From positions 17,590-81,589 of the forward strand of contig DGWA01000003.1 of assembly GCA_002395105.1 (NCBI GenBank): a stretch of DNA of 64,000 bases, given 5' to 3'. The translations under genes and the position numbers were made by a program. Below the pieces are notes generated by a model. It was given only the letters and a program-made list of their open reading frames with translations. It was not told where the DNA came from and did not search any database. The DNA comes from Rickettsiales bacterium UBA4270. Its GTDB lineage: Bacteria > Pseudomonadota > Alphaproteobacteria > Rickettsiales > Deianiraeaceae. Shown here in pieces: positions 10,271 to 19,710 of the stretch (its first letter is position 1; each line of letters starts with the position of its first letter).

Positions 10271-10945
10271 TTAGTTTGGTTCTAAACCATTCTTGGAGAG
10301 ATTGTATGTTGTTGTAAATTTTTTTTTAAATTCATAATTATGAGAAACCATTATAATTGCAATATTGTTTTTGTTTACCATTTTTAACATTTCATCTACG
10401 ACTAAATTAGACATATCGTTATCTAGGTTACCAGTTGGTTCATCTGCTAAAATTAGTTTAGGTTGTTTTATTATGGCCCTTGCTATTGCTATTCTCTGAC
10501 GTTCTCCGCCAGATAATTCAAAAGGCATGGCATTTTTTCTGTGCTCCATTTTTAACATTTGTAGCATTTTTGTTGCTTCCAATTCAGCAGTTTTTTTGTC
10601 AATTCCTTTTATTAATTGTGGGATTATTAAATTTTCTATTGCAGTAAAGTCATTAAATAGATAGTGAAATTGGTATATAAAACCTATTTTTTCTTTTAAT
10701 AGTATATTTTTTTGTTTTTCGTTTATGTTGCTTGTATTTAAACCATCAAAAATAATTTCTCCTTTTGTTTGTTTTTGAATTAATCCTAAAATTTGTAACA
10801 ATGTGCTTTTTCCGCACCCAGAGTTGCCAAGTAAAAGAATACTTTCACTGTTTTTAACAGTTAAGTCAAGATTTTGAAAAATCACATATTCATGTTTTGC
10901 TTCTTTATATATTTTTGTTAGGTTTTTAACTTCTAAAAGATACAT
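10271..10945 (-). CDS. lolD: ABC transporter ATP-binding protein, LolD family
   Basis: A 224-residue ATPase of the LolD/MacB family, which powers LolCDE-type lipoprotein release from the inner membrane. Walker A is GNSGCGKSTLLQ (about residue 40), the ABC signature is LSGGERQRIAIARA, Walker B is LILADEPTGNLD, and the H-loop is VSHN. Length and the EPTGNLD ending fit LolD. The permease partner LolC/E is not in the window. It is first in a leftward block with tolQRA, and the 289-nt region in front of it also serves dnaA on the other strand. The exact substrate is inferred from family only. Confidence 0.85.
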   Translation of the reverse strand: MYLLEVKNLTKIYKEAKHEYVIFQNLDLTVKNSESILLLGNSGCGKSTLLQILGLIQKQTKGEIIFDGLNTSNINEKQKNILLKEKIGFIYQFHYLFNDFTAIENLIIPQLIKGIDKKTAELEATKMLQMLKMEHRKNAMPFELSGGERQRIAIARAIIKQPKLILADEPTGNLDNDMSNLVVDEMLKMVNKNNIAIIMVSHNYEFKKKFTTTYNLSKNGLEPN

Positions 10946-11234
10946 CTTTTAAGATTAAAGTATAAAATATAAAAAACAATAAAAACTTAATTAAAATACT
11001 TAACAGATTAGTTTTAATTTTTTTAAAAAAAATTAATTTTTAAAAACATCTTGTCAAGAAAAAAATTTATTTTTTTTTTTACAAAAAATCTTTATTTTTA
11101 TTTTTCGAAGGTATAAAAATTTGTGACACTTTTTTATTTTTCTTTTAGTGATTTCATACAGTGAATAGCTAATAGTTTGAAGTTATTTTGTTATTTTGTT
11201 TTTTTTGTGTCAAAGTTTTCAGAGAGAATAAAAA
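10946..11234. promoter_or_regulatory. Divergent intergenic region between lolD and dnaA
   Basis: This is the longest gene-free stretch in the window (289 nt). It must carry the promoters for lolD (leftward) and dnaA (rightward). It is almost pure A/T, with a T run around 11069-11080 and a TTGTCA hexamer at 11051, but no well-spaced -10 partner could be fixed. No cluster of DnaA boxes or AT-rich 13-mers was seen, so there is no evidence that it is the replication origin. No tRNA or small ORF was found. Confidence 0.4.
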
Positions 11235-12650
11235 ATGAGACAAACAAAACAGATATTTTATCAATTTGAACGACAAAATAAAGAAGAGCATAAAAAGATT
11301 AATATAAATCAAAAAGTAAATGACTTTATTCATACAAATATAAAACAGATTGTTGGCGTTAGAGCTTATTTGTGTTATTTTAGAAATGTTGTATTTACGC
11401 CAATAAATAATAATAGTTTAGCAATAATTTGTAGCACAGAACAAGTAGCAGAGATTTTATATAACAAGTATAATTTACAAATTTGTAAATTTGTTAAAGA
11501 TACTTGGGGCAAAAATAATTTATTATCGAAATATTTTTATGTAAAAGATGGAATAATGAATGAGATACATTTTGAAAGTGAATTTATAGAAAAACCAGTA
11601 TCAAAGGTAATTTATTTTAATGAAGCTAATAATAAATATACATTTGAGAATTTTGTTTCGTCTGGTGAAAATATTGATGCACTAGAGATTTGTCAGTCTG
11701 TTGCATGTTATAGTCAAAAAGAACTTGTCCAAGAAGGAAGTATTGTTTGTATATATGGTAGCGTAAGTACTGGAAAAACTCATTTAATCAATGCAATTGG
11801 AAATTTTTATCGTGAGCATGGTGGTAAAGTTATTAGCATTACAGCAAATGATTTTCTGCGTAAATATGTTGATTCTGTTCAAAAACGAGACGTATTTAAT
11901 TTTCAGGATGTTTTTTTACAAAATGAAATTATAATTATAGATGATGTTGATGATTTAGTTGGTAAAAATGGTACATTAATTGAACTACAAAGACTTTTAG
12001 CTATAGCAGTAGAAAATAAAAAATATATAGTTATTACATCAAGTGAGTCTCCAAAACAATTAGCAAATAAAAGTGTTACTTTAAATGAGATATTATCTAA
12101 TTCGACTTGTTGGAAATTAAAAGAACCAAAGGAAGCATTAAAAACGCAGATTATAATGAACTATATTTGTGAAAATAACTTTAATGTACCAATATCTATT
12201 GTAAAAGATTTGGTTTTAAAATTGGATTGTAATGTTAGAGAATTAAAAAATTACATCAAAAAGTTGGCAATTACACAATCAATTCGTAAATTTGAATTAA
12301 ACACAAATTTAGCATTAGATATTTTATCTGATGATGTAAGAAATAATGAAGAAAATAAACATGTAAGCAATGAAAATATTTTATCGATTGTTGCTGGTTA
12401 TTACAATATTTCCGTTAAAGATTTAAATTCTAAAATTAGACGTTCGGATGTATGTAAAGCAAGAAGTATTGCTATGTATTTGATGAAAAAAATAAATAGT
12501 TTAAATTTTCAAGAGATTGGTAAAATTTTTAATCGTAATCATTCTACTGTAATTTCAAGTCTTAGAAATGTAAATGAATGGTTAAACAATGATAAAAAAG
12601 TACCGGCAGAACTTTCAGATATAAAAACAAGAATTAAAAATATTAGATAA
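11235..12650 (+). CDS. dnaA: Chromosomal replication initiator DnaA (divergent AAA+ core)
   Basis: Full-length DnaA layout in 471 aa: an N-terminal domain I, a short linker, AAA+ domain III with Walker A GSVSTGKTHL (about residue 175) and Walker B IIIIDDVDDL, sensor II NVREL, and DNA-binding domain IV (about 380-471) with ARSIAMYLMKKIN and the box-recognising NRNHSTV. Compared with typical DnaA the core is degenerate: the P-loop is unusual, and box VII, where DRLxSRF supplies the arginine finger, reads LNEILSNS with no arginine. Domain IV is well conserved, so origin binding is likely. How ATP-dependent oligomers form is unclear. It is either the sole, divergent DnaA or a paralogue. It starts at an ATG just after a GAGAG-like sequence. 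Confidence 0.88.
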   Translation: MRQTKQIFYQFERQNKEEHKKININQKVNDFIHTNIKQIVGVRAYLCYFRNVVFTPINNNSLAIICSTEQVAEILYNKYNLQICKFVKDTWGKNNLLSKYFYVKDGIMNEIHFESEFIEKPVSKVIYFNEANNKYTFENFVSSGENIDALEICQSVACYSQKELVQEGSIVCIYGSVSTGKTHLINAIGNFYREHGGKVISITANDFLRKYVDSVQKRDVFNFQDVFLQNEIIIIDDVDDLVGKNGTLIELQRLLAIAVENKKYIVITSSESPKQLANKSVTLNEILSNSTCWKLKEPKEALKTQIIMNYICENNFNVPISIVKDLVLKLDCNVRELKNYIKKLAITQSIRKFELNTNLALDILSDDVRNNEENKHVSNENILSIVAGYYNISVKDLNSKIRRSDVCKARSIAMYLMKKINSLNFQEIGKIFNRNHSTVISSLRNVNEWLNNDKKVPAELSDIKTRIKNIR

Positions 12651-12700
12651 TATTCCTATTGTGCTTGCAAATTATAAATATAGTTTTCTCAATTTACTAT

Positions 12701-14500
12701 ATGATAACTAATATATATAGAACGCACACATGTGGTGAATTGTCTAATAAAAATATAGGTGAAAGTGTTATTTTAAGCGGCTGGGTTGATACAAAACGCG
12801 ATCATGGCGGTGTTGTTTTTATAGATTTGAGAGATAATTACGGTATAATACAAATTGTCGCTGATGAAAATCGTTGTCATGTTAATGACTTAGATTCTCT
12901 TGCAAAAGTTCATAATGAAAGTATTGTTAGGTTTGAAGGAAAGGTTTTTGAACGTTCTGAGGAAACAAAAAATCCAAATCTAAAAAATGGTGATATTGAA
13001 GTTTTAATTAGTAAATATGAAATTTTGTCAAGCGCCGATGTTTTACCTTTTCAAGTGAATGAAGATGATAACTGTAATGAAGACGTTAGATTAAGATATC
13101 GTTTTCTCGATCTAAGAAAAAAAAATTTACATGAAACTATTATACTTCGTTCAAAATTAATTGCTTATTTACGTAATAAAATGATTGAAAATGGTTTTAT
13201 AGAATTTCAAACTCCTATATTAACTGCTTCATCGCCAGAGGGAGCAAGAGATTTTTTAGTTCCAAGTAGATTACATAAGGGTAAGTTTTATGCACTTCCG
13301 CAAGCCCCACAGCAATTTAAGCAACTTTTAATGATATCTGGCTTTGACAGATATTTTCAAATTGCACCTTGTTTTCGTGATGAAGATCCAAGAGCGGATA
13401 GATCACCTGGAGAATTTTATCAAATAGATGTTGAAATGTCTTTTGTAGAACAAGAAGATGTGTTGCAAATGTTCGAGAAAGTTATTTATGACACATTTAA
13501 AACATTTGCAAAAAGTGGTTATACTGTAAGCGATAAATTTAAAAGAATAGAGTATAAAGATGCAATGTTGAAGTATGGCTCAGATAAACCGGATTTACGT
13601 ATTCCTATAGTAAATGTAGATGCCACAGAGATTTTTAGAGATAGTGAGTTTAAGGCTTTTTCTGGTGCAATAGAAAAAGGTTGTGTCGTAAGAGGAATAC
13701 CTGTAAATAGAATAGGCAAACAATCAAGAAGTTTTTATGATGGTATGATTGATTTTGCAATAAAAAATGGTGCAAAAGGTCTTGGATATATTGTCTTTGA
13801 AAATGGTGTTGCTAGCGGTCCTATTGCTAAATTTTTAGACAATGATAGACTTAATAGAATAAAAAAGTTTTTCGATAATGACAATAGTGAGATAAATGCT
13901 ATATTTTTTTCATGCGATAAAGAAGATAATGCAAATAAAATTTCAGGTTTAGCTCGTAAGGAACTTGGTAAACGTTTACAATTAATTGATGAAAAGCGAT
14001 ATGAGTTATGCTGGATTGTTAATTTTCCATACTTTGAGTTCAATAGCGATGAAAATAAGATTGAATTTTCACATAATCCATTTTCAAAACCAAAGTGTGG
14101 TGCAGAATTTTTAAAGAATGCTAGTAGTGAAGAGCTATTAAAATTACATGCTAATCAGTATGATTTAGTTTGTAATGGTTATGAACTTGCAAGTGGTGCA
14201 ATTAGAAATTCGGACATTGATTTAATGTATGAAGCATTTAGAATTGCAGGATATTCACATAAAGACGTTGATGATAAATTTGGAGGAATGATTAAAGCAT
14301 TTAATTTTGGTGTTCCACCTCATGGAGGTATTGCAGCAGGAATATGCCGTATAATTATGCTTTTAGTTGGTACAGAAAATATTCGTGATGTTATAGCATT
14401 TCCTTTAAATGGAAAGGCGGAAGATTTATTAATGGGAGCGCCAGGAACAGTAAGTGAGCAACAGATTAAAGATTTAGGTATAAAAATTGATTTGGATTAA
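12701..14500 (+). CDS. aspS: Aspartate--tRNA ligase
   Basis: Class II aminoacyl-tRNA synthetase that charges tRNA-Asp, and in many alphaproteobacteria also tRNA-Asn for later amidation. An N-terminal OB anticodon-binding domain (GWVDTKRDHGGVVFIDLRD) leads to motif 2 (FRDEDPRADRSPGEFYQID), a GAD insertion domain with KGCVVRG, and motif 3 (HGGIAAGICRIIMLL). The ORF opens at a TTG at 12659, but the ATG at 12701 starts MITNIYRTHTCGEL, which matches the family N-terminus, so that start is chosen (about 599 aa). It follows dnaA by about 50 nt on the same strand. Confidence 0.96.
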   Translation: MITNIYRTHTCGELSNKNIGESVILSGWVDTKRDHGGVVFIDLRDNYGIIQIVADENRCHVNDLDSLAKVHNESIVRFEGKVFERSEETKNPNLKNGDIEVLISKYEILSSADVLPFQVNEDDNCNEDVRLRYRFLDLRKKNLHETIILRSKLIAYLRNKMIENGFIEFQTPILTASSPEGARDFLVPSRLHKGKFYALPQAPQQFKQLLMISGFDRYFQIAPCFRDEDPRADRSPGEFYQIDVEMSFVEQEDVLQMFEKVIYDTFKTFAKSGYTVSDKFKRIEYKDAMLKYGSDKPDLRIPIVNVDATEIFRDSEFKAFSGAIEKGCVVRGIPVNRIGKQSRSFYDGMIDFAIKNGAKGLGYIVFENGVASGPIAKFLDNDRLNRIKKFFDNDNSEINAIFFSCDKEDNANKISGLARKELGKRLQLIDEKRYELCWIVNFPYFEFNSDENKIEFSHNPFSKPKCGAEFLKNASSEELLKLHANQYDLVCNGYELASGAIRNSDIDLMYEAFRIAGYSHKDVDDKFGGMIKAFNFGVPPHGGIAAGICRIIMLLVGTENIRDVIAFPLNGKAEDLLMGAPGTVSEQQIKDLGIKIDLD

Positions 14501-14519
14501 TAACGTGTATAACATAATG

Positions 14520-15161
14520 TTAATTTAAACAATTGCTACAACATTTTTGGTTTTTATTTATCTCATTTATTGTAATTGTTATTTTAATAAAACTTATAAT
14601 CATTGTAGTATATAATAAAGTCGTTTCCATCGAAAGAATTTCGATAATACATAGATTACTTTCAAGCATTATTGAATATATTAAAAAAGCAGTTATTATT
14701 ATTGATTGAATTAAAACATATTTCCATATATTACATATGACAAATAAAAAAGCATCAGCAATTATAGACATTGGTGCTACTATAAAATTAATTGATAAAA
14801 TATCTTTCGCTGGGAAAAGAAAACATATATTTATCGGGACAAAAAATATATATACACTCATCAAAAATAATAACAATTCAGAAAAAATATAATAAAAACA
14901 ACGGTTTGTTATTAAATTATAGAAAAAATTTTGTTTTTTTAATGTTTTAAACAAAGAAACAAAAAAGATCCAGTAAGCAATACCACTTATTGATATAATG
15001 ATGTGTTTAATGTTTTGATTATTCAAATAAAATAATACTACCAATAGTAAAGACAGAAATGATATTAATGATATTATTTTTGTTTTGTTTGATTTGAATA
15101 TTAATAGATTAATATGCAAAAAACTATAAAAATGTTTTAGAATAAAAAATATTGTTTTCAT
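14520..15161 (-). CDS. Small multi-pass membrane protein, possibly CcmB-like
   Basis: A 213-residue, very hydrophobic protein with about six predicted membrane segments and a Cys-containing tail (KCCSNCLN). Length, helix count and the pattern of a loop with two prolines before the last helices loosely recall CcmB, the heme-exporter permease, but no signature residue could be confirmed. The base composition is extremely A/T, so the residues are biased to Ile, Phe, Leu and Lys, and chance similarity is a risk. It is the last gene of a leftward run behind the EamA carrier (17 nt upstream), and it ends 19 nt from the aspS stop. Treat it as an unassigned membrane protein. Confidence 0.5.
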   Translation of the reverse strand: MKTIFFILKHFYSFLHINLLIFKSNKTKIISLISFLSLLLVVLFYLNNQNIKHIIISISGIAYWIFFVSLFKTLKKQNFFYNLITNRCFYYIFSELLLFLMSVYIFFVPINICFLFPAKDILSINFIVAPMSIIADAFLFVICNIWKYVLIQSIIITAFLIYSIMLESNLCIIEILSMETTLLYTTMIISFIKITITINEINKNQKCCSNCLN

Positions 15162-15178
15162 AATAATGGAAAATGTTA

Positions 15179-16078
15179 TTATTTTGTATTTTGTTTTTTT
15201 TGTGAGTATATTACTGAAAAAATATTTGAAGTAATAATTAAAATTGCACTAATAATTTGGTATTTATTTGGTTTTTCAGACAATAGTATATAGCTTAATA
15301 TAATTGAAATTAGTATTCTAGTAAATCTAATAGGCTGTAATAGTGCTGGTTCGACCATTTGATATGCCACATACACGGCACTAAATTCAATTAGATCACA
15401 TATTGCAATAAAAAAACATCCAGTAAATTTTTTATACATAGCATTAAATGTTAAATTATTTAAATTTATATCGTAATTCGATAAATATATTAACAAGCTT
15501 ATTAATCCGAGAACTACTGCGTTTGTGAAAAGTGCATACGATACAGGTCTTGCGTCTGAGAATTTTTTTTGCAATATTAAACCAAGAGGTATTACAATTG
15601 ATGCGGAAAAAAGATATATATAACCAATATTAAAATTATTAAAAGAAATTTCATCTTTTATAGTTATGAAGACTGCAAAAAGACATGTTAATAATGCAAT
15701 AGCATTGACAAAATTAAAACTTTTTTCTTTTAAGATTATACGACTTAAAAAAACTACCCATAATGGTATTAATAATAGTATAAGAGTTCCTGTGTTTATT
15801 GGAACCGTTTTAAAACCGATATTACATAATAATAAATCACCAGAATAAAGAAGAGCCAAGATTAAAACTACATGTATATTTTTTGTAAAATGTTTAATAT
15901 ATTTTAAACAAAATGGTAACATTATAATTGCTGATATTAGACATTTTATAACTATAACCTCGTATAAATTCATTGAAAAATTAATTTGATGATATTTTAT
16001 CAATACTCCTTGTAATACATTTGCTAGACTATTGAAGAAATATATTATAAAAGCTAGCAAAAAACTTCTTTTTAACAT
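15179..16078 (-). CDS. EamA/DMT-family metabolite transporter (paralogue 1)
   Basis: Ten-helix carrier of the drug/metabolite transporter superfamily, 299 aa, made of two EamA repeats. In Rickettsiales related proteins import S-adenosylmethionine or other host metabolites; the substrate here is not known. It is a clear paralogue of the protein at 28.4 kb. Shared blocks include FNSxxNVxQGxxIKY at the N-terminus, a central ILQKKF motif before a RPVxYA block, and a near-identical stretch ALLQPIRFTR in the last third. The C-terminal YSQKKQ tail is cytoplasmic. It is 51 nt downstream of the MrpD-like gene on the same strand. Confidence 0.85.
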   Translation of the reverse strand: MLKRSFLLAFIIYFFNSLANVLQGVLIKYHQINFSMNLYEVIVIKCLISAIIMLPFCLKYIKHFTKNIHVVLILALLYSGDLLLCNIGFKTVPINTGTLILLLIPLWVVFLSRIILKEKSFNFVNAIALLTCLFAVFITIKDEISFNNFNIGYIYLFSASIVIPLGLILQKKFSDARPVSYALFTNAVVLGLISLLIYLSNYDINLNNLTFNAMYKKFTGCFFIAICDLIEFSAVYVAYQMVEPALLQPIRFTRILISIILSYILLSEKPNKYQIISAILIITSNIFSVIYSQKKQNTK

Positions 16079-16129
16079 AGTGAAAAACTATGCTTCTTAT
16101 AAGATAATTGTCAACATGATATGGATAAT

Positions 16130-17452
16130 TTACAAGAAATAATAAAAGTATAAACCAAGTGTCATAATGCAAATAGATATAATGGTTGCCGAAAAATATA
16201 CACAAAATGTAGATCCGTATTGGCCGGAAAATCTTTTATTTATCCTTGTTCTAAAAGATATTAAATGATCTATAATAGGGAATAAATATCCAATACAAAG
16301 CAACATACCTATGAATACTACAATTAATACAGCAATTGAGTTTGAATTGATTGAATTTGCTATTATTGCGTGTTTCCCAATATAACCAATTGTAAATGGC
16401 ATCGATATTAAACTAAAACAAGGTATAATCCATATTAACGATAAATATGTATTAAATTTATTTCTTTCATGTTTTAATTCGTCTATATCAAAACATTTAT
16501 ATCTAATATATAAATATCCAGCATAATAAAATAGCGATATTTTTGCAAAAGAATGTGCTAAAAATTGCATTTTTGCACCAATTATTCCTTCGTTCGAAAA
16601 ACAAAATAAACATAATGATATATAACCAATTTGGCTAATTGTAGAATAAGCTAATCTTTTTTTAATATTTTTACTTGAATTTGCAGATAATGCAGCAACT
16701 AATATACTTATACTTGCTACATAAATAGGCCAGTAAATTCCATGAAATGTGTATATGTTTTCACTTAAAAATTTTAAGCCAAAGATTTCATTTATGACTT
16801 TATACAGCAGGAAAAGACCACCTTTTACAACTAAAACTGCATGTAATAATGCGCTAACTGGACTTGGGGCGACCATTGCGTATATCAACCATTTATGCAA
16901 TGGATATAGTGCTGTTTTTGAAATACCATATACAAATAATAAAAATAAAATATTAATATAGAATTTTGATAGTGGATGTTGTGATAAAATACCACCTTCA
17001 ACAAAATCCGTATATTCTGCGATATTGTAAACACATATAATTGCAGGAAGCAAAAATAGTGTTGATGGTATTATTAAGTACATAGCATAAATAAAAGCAT
17101 TTGTTTCACTTTTTTTATCTTTGTGTATTCTTACCAGGGAATATGTCGAAACAGATAATAAATCATAAAAAATAAATGCTGTGAATAAATTTTTAGAATA
17201 TGCCAGACATATGCATATTACAACCGATAATGCTGTAAGAAAATGAAATGTTATTTTATGTTTGCTTCGTTCAAAAATTAAATATCCAATAGAATATATT
17301 GTTGTTATTATATACATAAATATTATTAACATTACAAAACAATTTGATGTAAATGATGTTTGTAATTCAAAATTAATATTGGTTGCCAACATCTTTGTGC
17401 TGCATATTGTATATTCAGTATATAATATATTCAGTAAGTAACTTAATATCAT
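16130..17452 (-). CDS. Proton-translocating antiporter subunit, MrpD/NuoL-M-like
   Basis: Membrane protein of 440 aa in the complex I / Mrp antiporter superfamily. The key motif MVAPSPVSALLHAVLVVKGG (about residues 190-210) matches the proton-channel core of MrpD/NuoN-type subunits, including the membrane lysine in VVKGG. About 12-13 helices are visible. The closest fit is MrpD, a cation/proton antiporter subunit. The other Mrp genes are not adjacent, but an MrpB/MbhD-E-like gene sits at 32.8 kb. Isolated Mrp-like subunits are known from Rickettsiales. It is shorter than typical MrpD (near 490 aa). Confidence 0.8.
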   Translation of the reverse strand: MILSYLLNILYTEYTICSTKMLATNINFELQTSFTSNCFVMLIIFMYIITTIYSIGYLIFERSKHKITFHFLTALSVVICICLAYSKNLFTAFIFYDLLSVSTYSLVRIHKDKKSETNAFIYAMYLIIPSTLFLLPAIICVYNIAEYTDFVEGGILSQHPLSKFYINILFLLFVYGISKTALYPLHKWLIYAMVAPSPVSALLHAVLVVKGGLFLLYKVINEIFGLKFLSENIYTFHGIYWPIYVASISILVAALSANSSKNIKKRLAYSTISQIGYISLCLFCFSNEGIIGAKMQFLAHSFAKISLFYYAGYLYIRYKCFDIDELKHERNKFNTYLSLIWIIPCFSLISMPFTIGYIGKHAIIANSINSNSIAVLIVVFIGMLLCIGYLFPIIDHLISFRTRINKRFSGQYGSTFCVYFSATIISICIMTLGLYFYYFL

Positions 17453-17485
17453 ATATATATTAATCTGTGTTGAAATAAATAATTT

Positions 17486-19708
17486 TCAATTGTTATTTTC
17501 TTTAATTAAAATTCTTTTTCCACTTTGATCTGGCGATGATAAGATACCATCTTCTTCCATTTTTTCAATAAAATTTGCTGCTTTGTTATAACCAATTCTT
17601 AATTTTCTTTGTATATAACTAATTGATGTTTTTTTTTCAGACATTACAATTCTTACTGCTTGCCTGTATAGTATATTGTCATTTTCATTTCCAAATTCAT
17701 TCATTTCTTCACCATTTAAATTATCTACCAAATTTTCATCTGATGTTAAGGTTATATATTCTGGTTTATCATTATTGTCTTTTAAATAATGAACAACGTT
17801 TTCCACTTCTTCGTCTGTTATCATTGGTCCATGAACACGCAATGTTTTCGTACCTCCAAACATAAACAGCATATCACCCTTACCAAGTAATTGTTCTGCT
17901 CCTTGCTCGCCTAAAATAGTTCTACTATCTATTTTTGATGTTACACGATAGCTAATTCTAGTAGGAAAGTTTGATTTTATTACACCAGTTATTACATCTA
18001 CAGAAGGTCTTTGTGTTGCCATAATTAAATGAATTCCAGCTGCACGTGCCATTTGTGAAAGTCTTTGTACTAAAATTTCTATTTCTTTTCCGGCCACAAC
18101 CATAAGGTCGGCCATTTCGTCTATTATTACAACAATATAATGCATTGGTTGTAAATTTTCGAATGTTTCATTATTTTCTGAATATGATTTTTTTTTTAAT
18201 AATTTAATTTTTTGATTGTATCCCATTATATTTCTAACGCCAGCTTCTGACATTATTTTATAACGTTTTTCCATCTCTCTAACAACCCATTTTAACGATA
18301 ATACAGCATGTTTTGCATCTGTTATAACAGGAAGCATTAAATGAGGAATTCCTTCATATGCAGAAAATTCAAGCATTTTTGGATCTATCATTATAAGTTT
18401 ACATTCTTCTGGAGAAAGTTTATAAAGCATTGATAGTATCATACCATTTATTCCGACTGATTTTCCACTGCCGGTTGTGCCAGCAATAAGAAGATGAGGC
18501 ATATCTGTTAAATCTGCGACTATTGGTTTACCGAAAATATTGCAACCTAAAATCATTGGAATTTTTGCATTTGATATTTGATATTCTTGACTTTCTACAA
18601 GTTTACGAAAACAAACACATTCACGATCTTTATTTGGTACCTCAATACCTAATGTATCACGTCCTGAGATTGCGGCAGTTCTTACGGAACCAACCATCAT
18701 CGTGCGAGCTATATCGTCAGATAAACCGATAACACGAGATGCTTTAACTCCTGCCTGTGGCTTAAATTCATACAATGTAACGATTGGGCCAGTTCTATAA
18801 CCCATCATTTCACCACGAATACCAAAATCTCCTAATATTTTTGATAATTTTTCAAGATTACTTTTTAAAATAGTTTGATTTTGTAAATCATTTTGATTTT
18901 CTATATTTTTTAATAAGTCTATCTTAGGACGATTATAGATATTTTTTTCTTCAATTGTATTATATTGTTGTTTATTATTTAATTCTATATTTTGTTCATG
19001 TTTTAGTTGTTTTTGACTTCTTTTATTTTTTCCATCCTTTCTTCTTTTAAAGACTGTTAATATTTTAGCCACTAATTTAGCAAATATTAATACTATAAAA
19101 GTTACAGTTTTAACAATTTTATTAATGTTTGATAAAATTTTGTACAGAATTAAATAAACCATATTATTTTTCTTTCTTTTTTTTGTTATAGCATTTATTT
19201 CTATATTATTTCTATTGTAAAACATGATATAAGGGTAGAGTGAAAGTATTATAAGTGATGTTATAACTATAATAAATTTTACAAAAAGTGGACAATTTTT
19301 ACTTAATAATACGCCAATTCTTCCACTTAATGAAATCGTAAATGCATTTTGATAACTTGTTATACAGCTTAGAATGAAATTAAAACAAAGAGTTGCTATA
19401 ATTGTATAAATTATTTTAAGGGCAACAACCTTTGGTCGTTTTCTAAAAATGTATTGATAAGATAGATAAAATGTAAATGGAAAAAAACAAAAAATTGAAA
19501 TTCCAAAATATTGATAACATATATCTGATATTATAGCACCAAATGAACCAAGAAAGTTTTTTGTCGCAACATTACTGACGACATTTAAACAATTATCTGA
19601 TTTTGAATACGTTATTAGTGATATAAACACACAACTTGTTATTAAAAATAATATTATACCTTTTTTTCTAGTTGATACGCCAAATGTATTTAAAGTTTTT
19701 TGTCTCAT
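17486..19708 (-). CDS. ftsK: DNA translocase FtsK
   Basis: Hexameric DNA pump at the division septum that clears the chromosome and activates dimer resolution. The protein has 740 aa: four to five N-terminal membrane helices (residues 1-170), a short Lys/Asn/Gln-rich linker, the alpha/beta motor with Walker A AGTTGSGKSVG (about 409-419) and Walker B VVIIDEMADL, and a C-terminal winged-helix gamma domain (about 670-735, with ISYIQRKLRIGYNKAANFIE) that reads KOPS-type sites. All domains are present with a short linker, as in small alphaproteobacterial genomes. It starts 2 nt downstream of the prepilin peptidase stop. Confidence 0.96.
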   Translation of the reverse strand: MRQKTLNTFGVSTRKKGIILFLITSCVFISLITYSKSDNCLNVVSNVATKNFLGSFGAIISDICYQYFGISIFCFFPFTFYLSYQYIFRKRPKVVALKIIYTIIATLCFNFILSCITSYQNAFTISLSGRIGVLLSKNCPLFVKFIIVITSLIILSLYPYIMFYNRNNIEINAITKKRKKNNMVYLILYKILSNINKIVKTVTFIVLIFAKLVAKILTVFKRRKDGKNKRSQKQLKHEQNIELNNKQQYNTIEEKNIYNRPKIDLLKNIENQNDLQNQTILKSNLEKLSKILGDFGIRGEMMGYRTGPIVTLYEFKPQAGVKASRVIGLSDDIARTMMVGSVRTAAISGRDTLGIEVPNKDRECVCFRKLVESQEYQISNAKIPMILGCNIFGKPIVADLTDMPHLLIAGTTGSGKSVGINGMILSMLYKLSPEECKLIMIDPKMLEFSAYEGIPHLMLPVITDAKHAVLSLKWVVREMEKRYKIMSEAGVRNIMGYNQKIKLLKKKSYSENNETFENLQPMHYIVVIIDEMADLMVVAGKEIEILVQRLSQMARAAGIHLIMATQRPSVDVITGVIKSNFPTRISYRVTSKIDSRTILGEQGAEQLLGKGDMLFMFGGTKTLRVHGPMITDEEVENVVHYLKDNNDKPEYITLTSDENLVDNLNGEEMNEFGNENDNILYRQAVRIVMSEKKTSISYIQRKLRIGYNKAANFIEKMEEDGILSSPDQSGKRILIKENNN

Positions 19709-19710
19709 AT

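Noticed and set aside
10946..11234. Replication origin next to dnaA
   Set aside because: No clear DnaA-box cluster or ordered AT-rich repeats; an A/T-rich gap alone is not evidence in this genome.
12659..12700. TTG start of aspS at 12659
   Set aside because: The extra 14 residues are hydrophobic and not family-like; ATG 12701 matches the known N-terminus.
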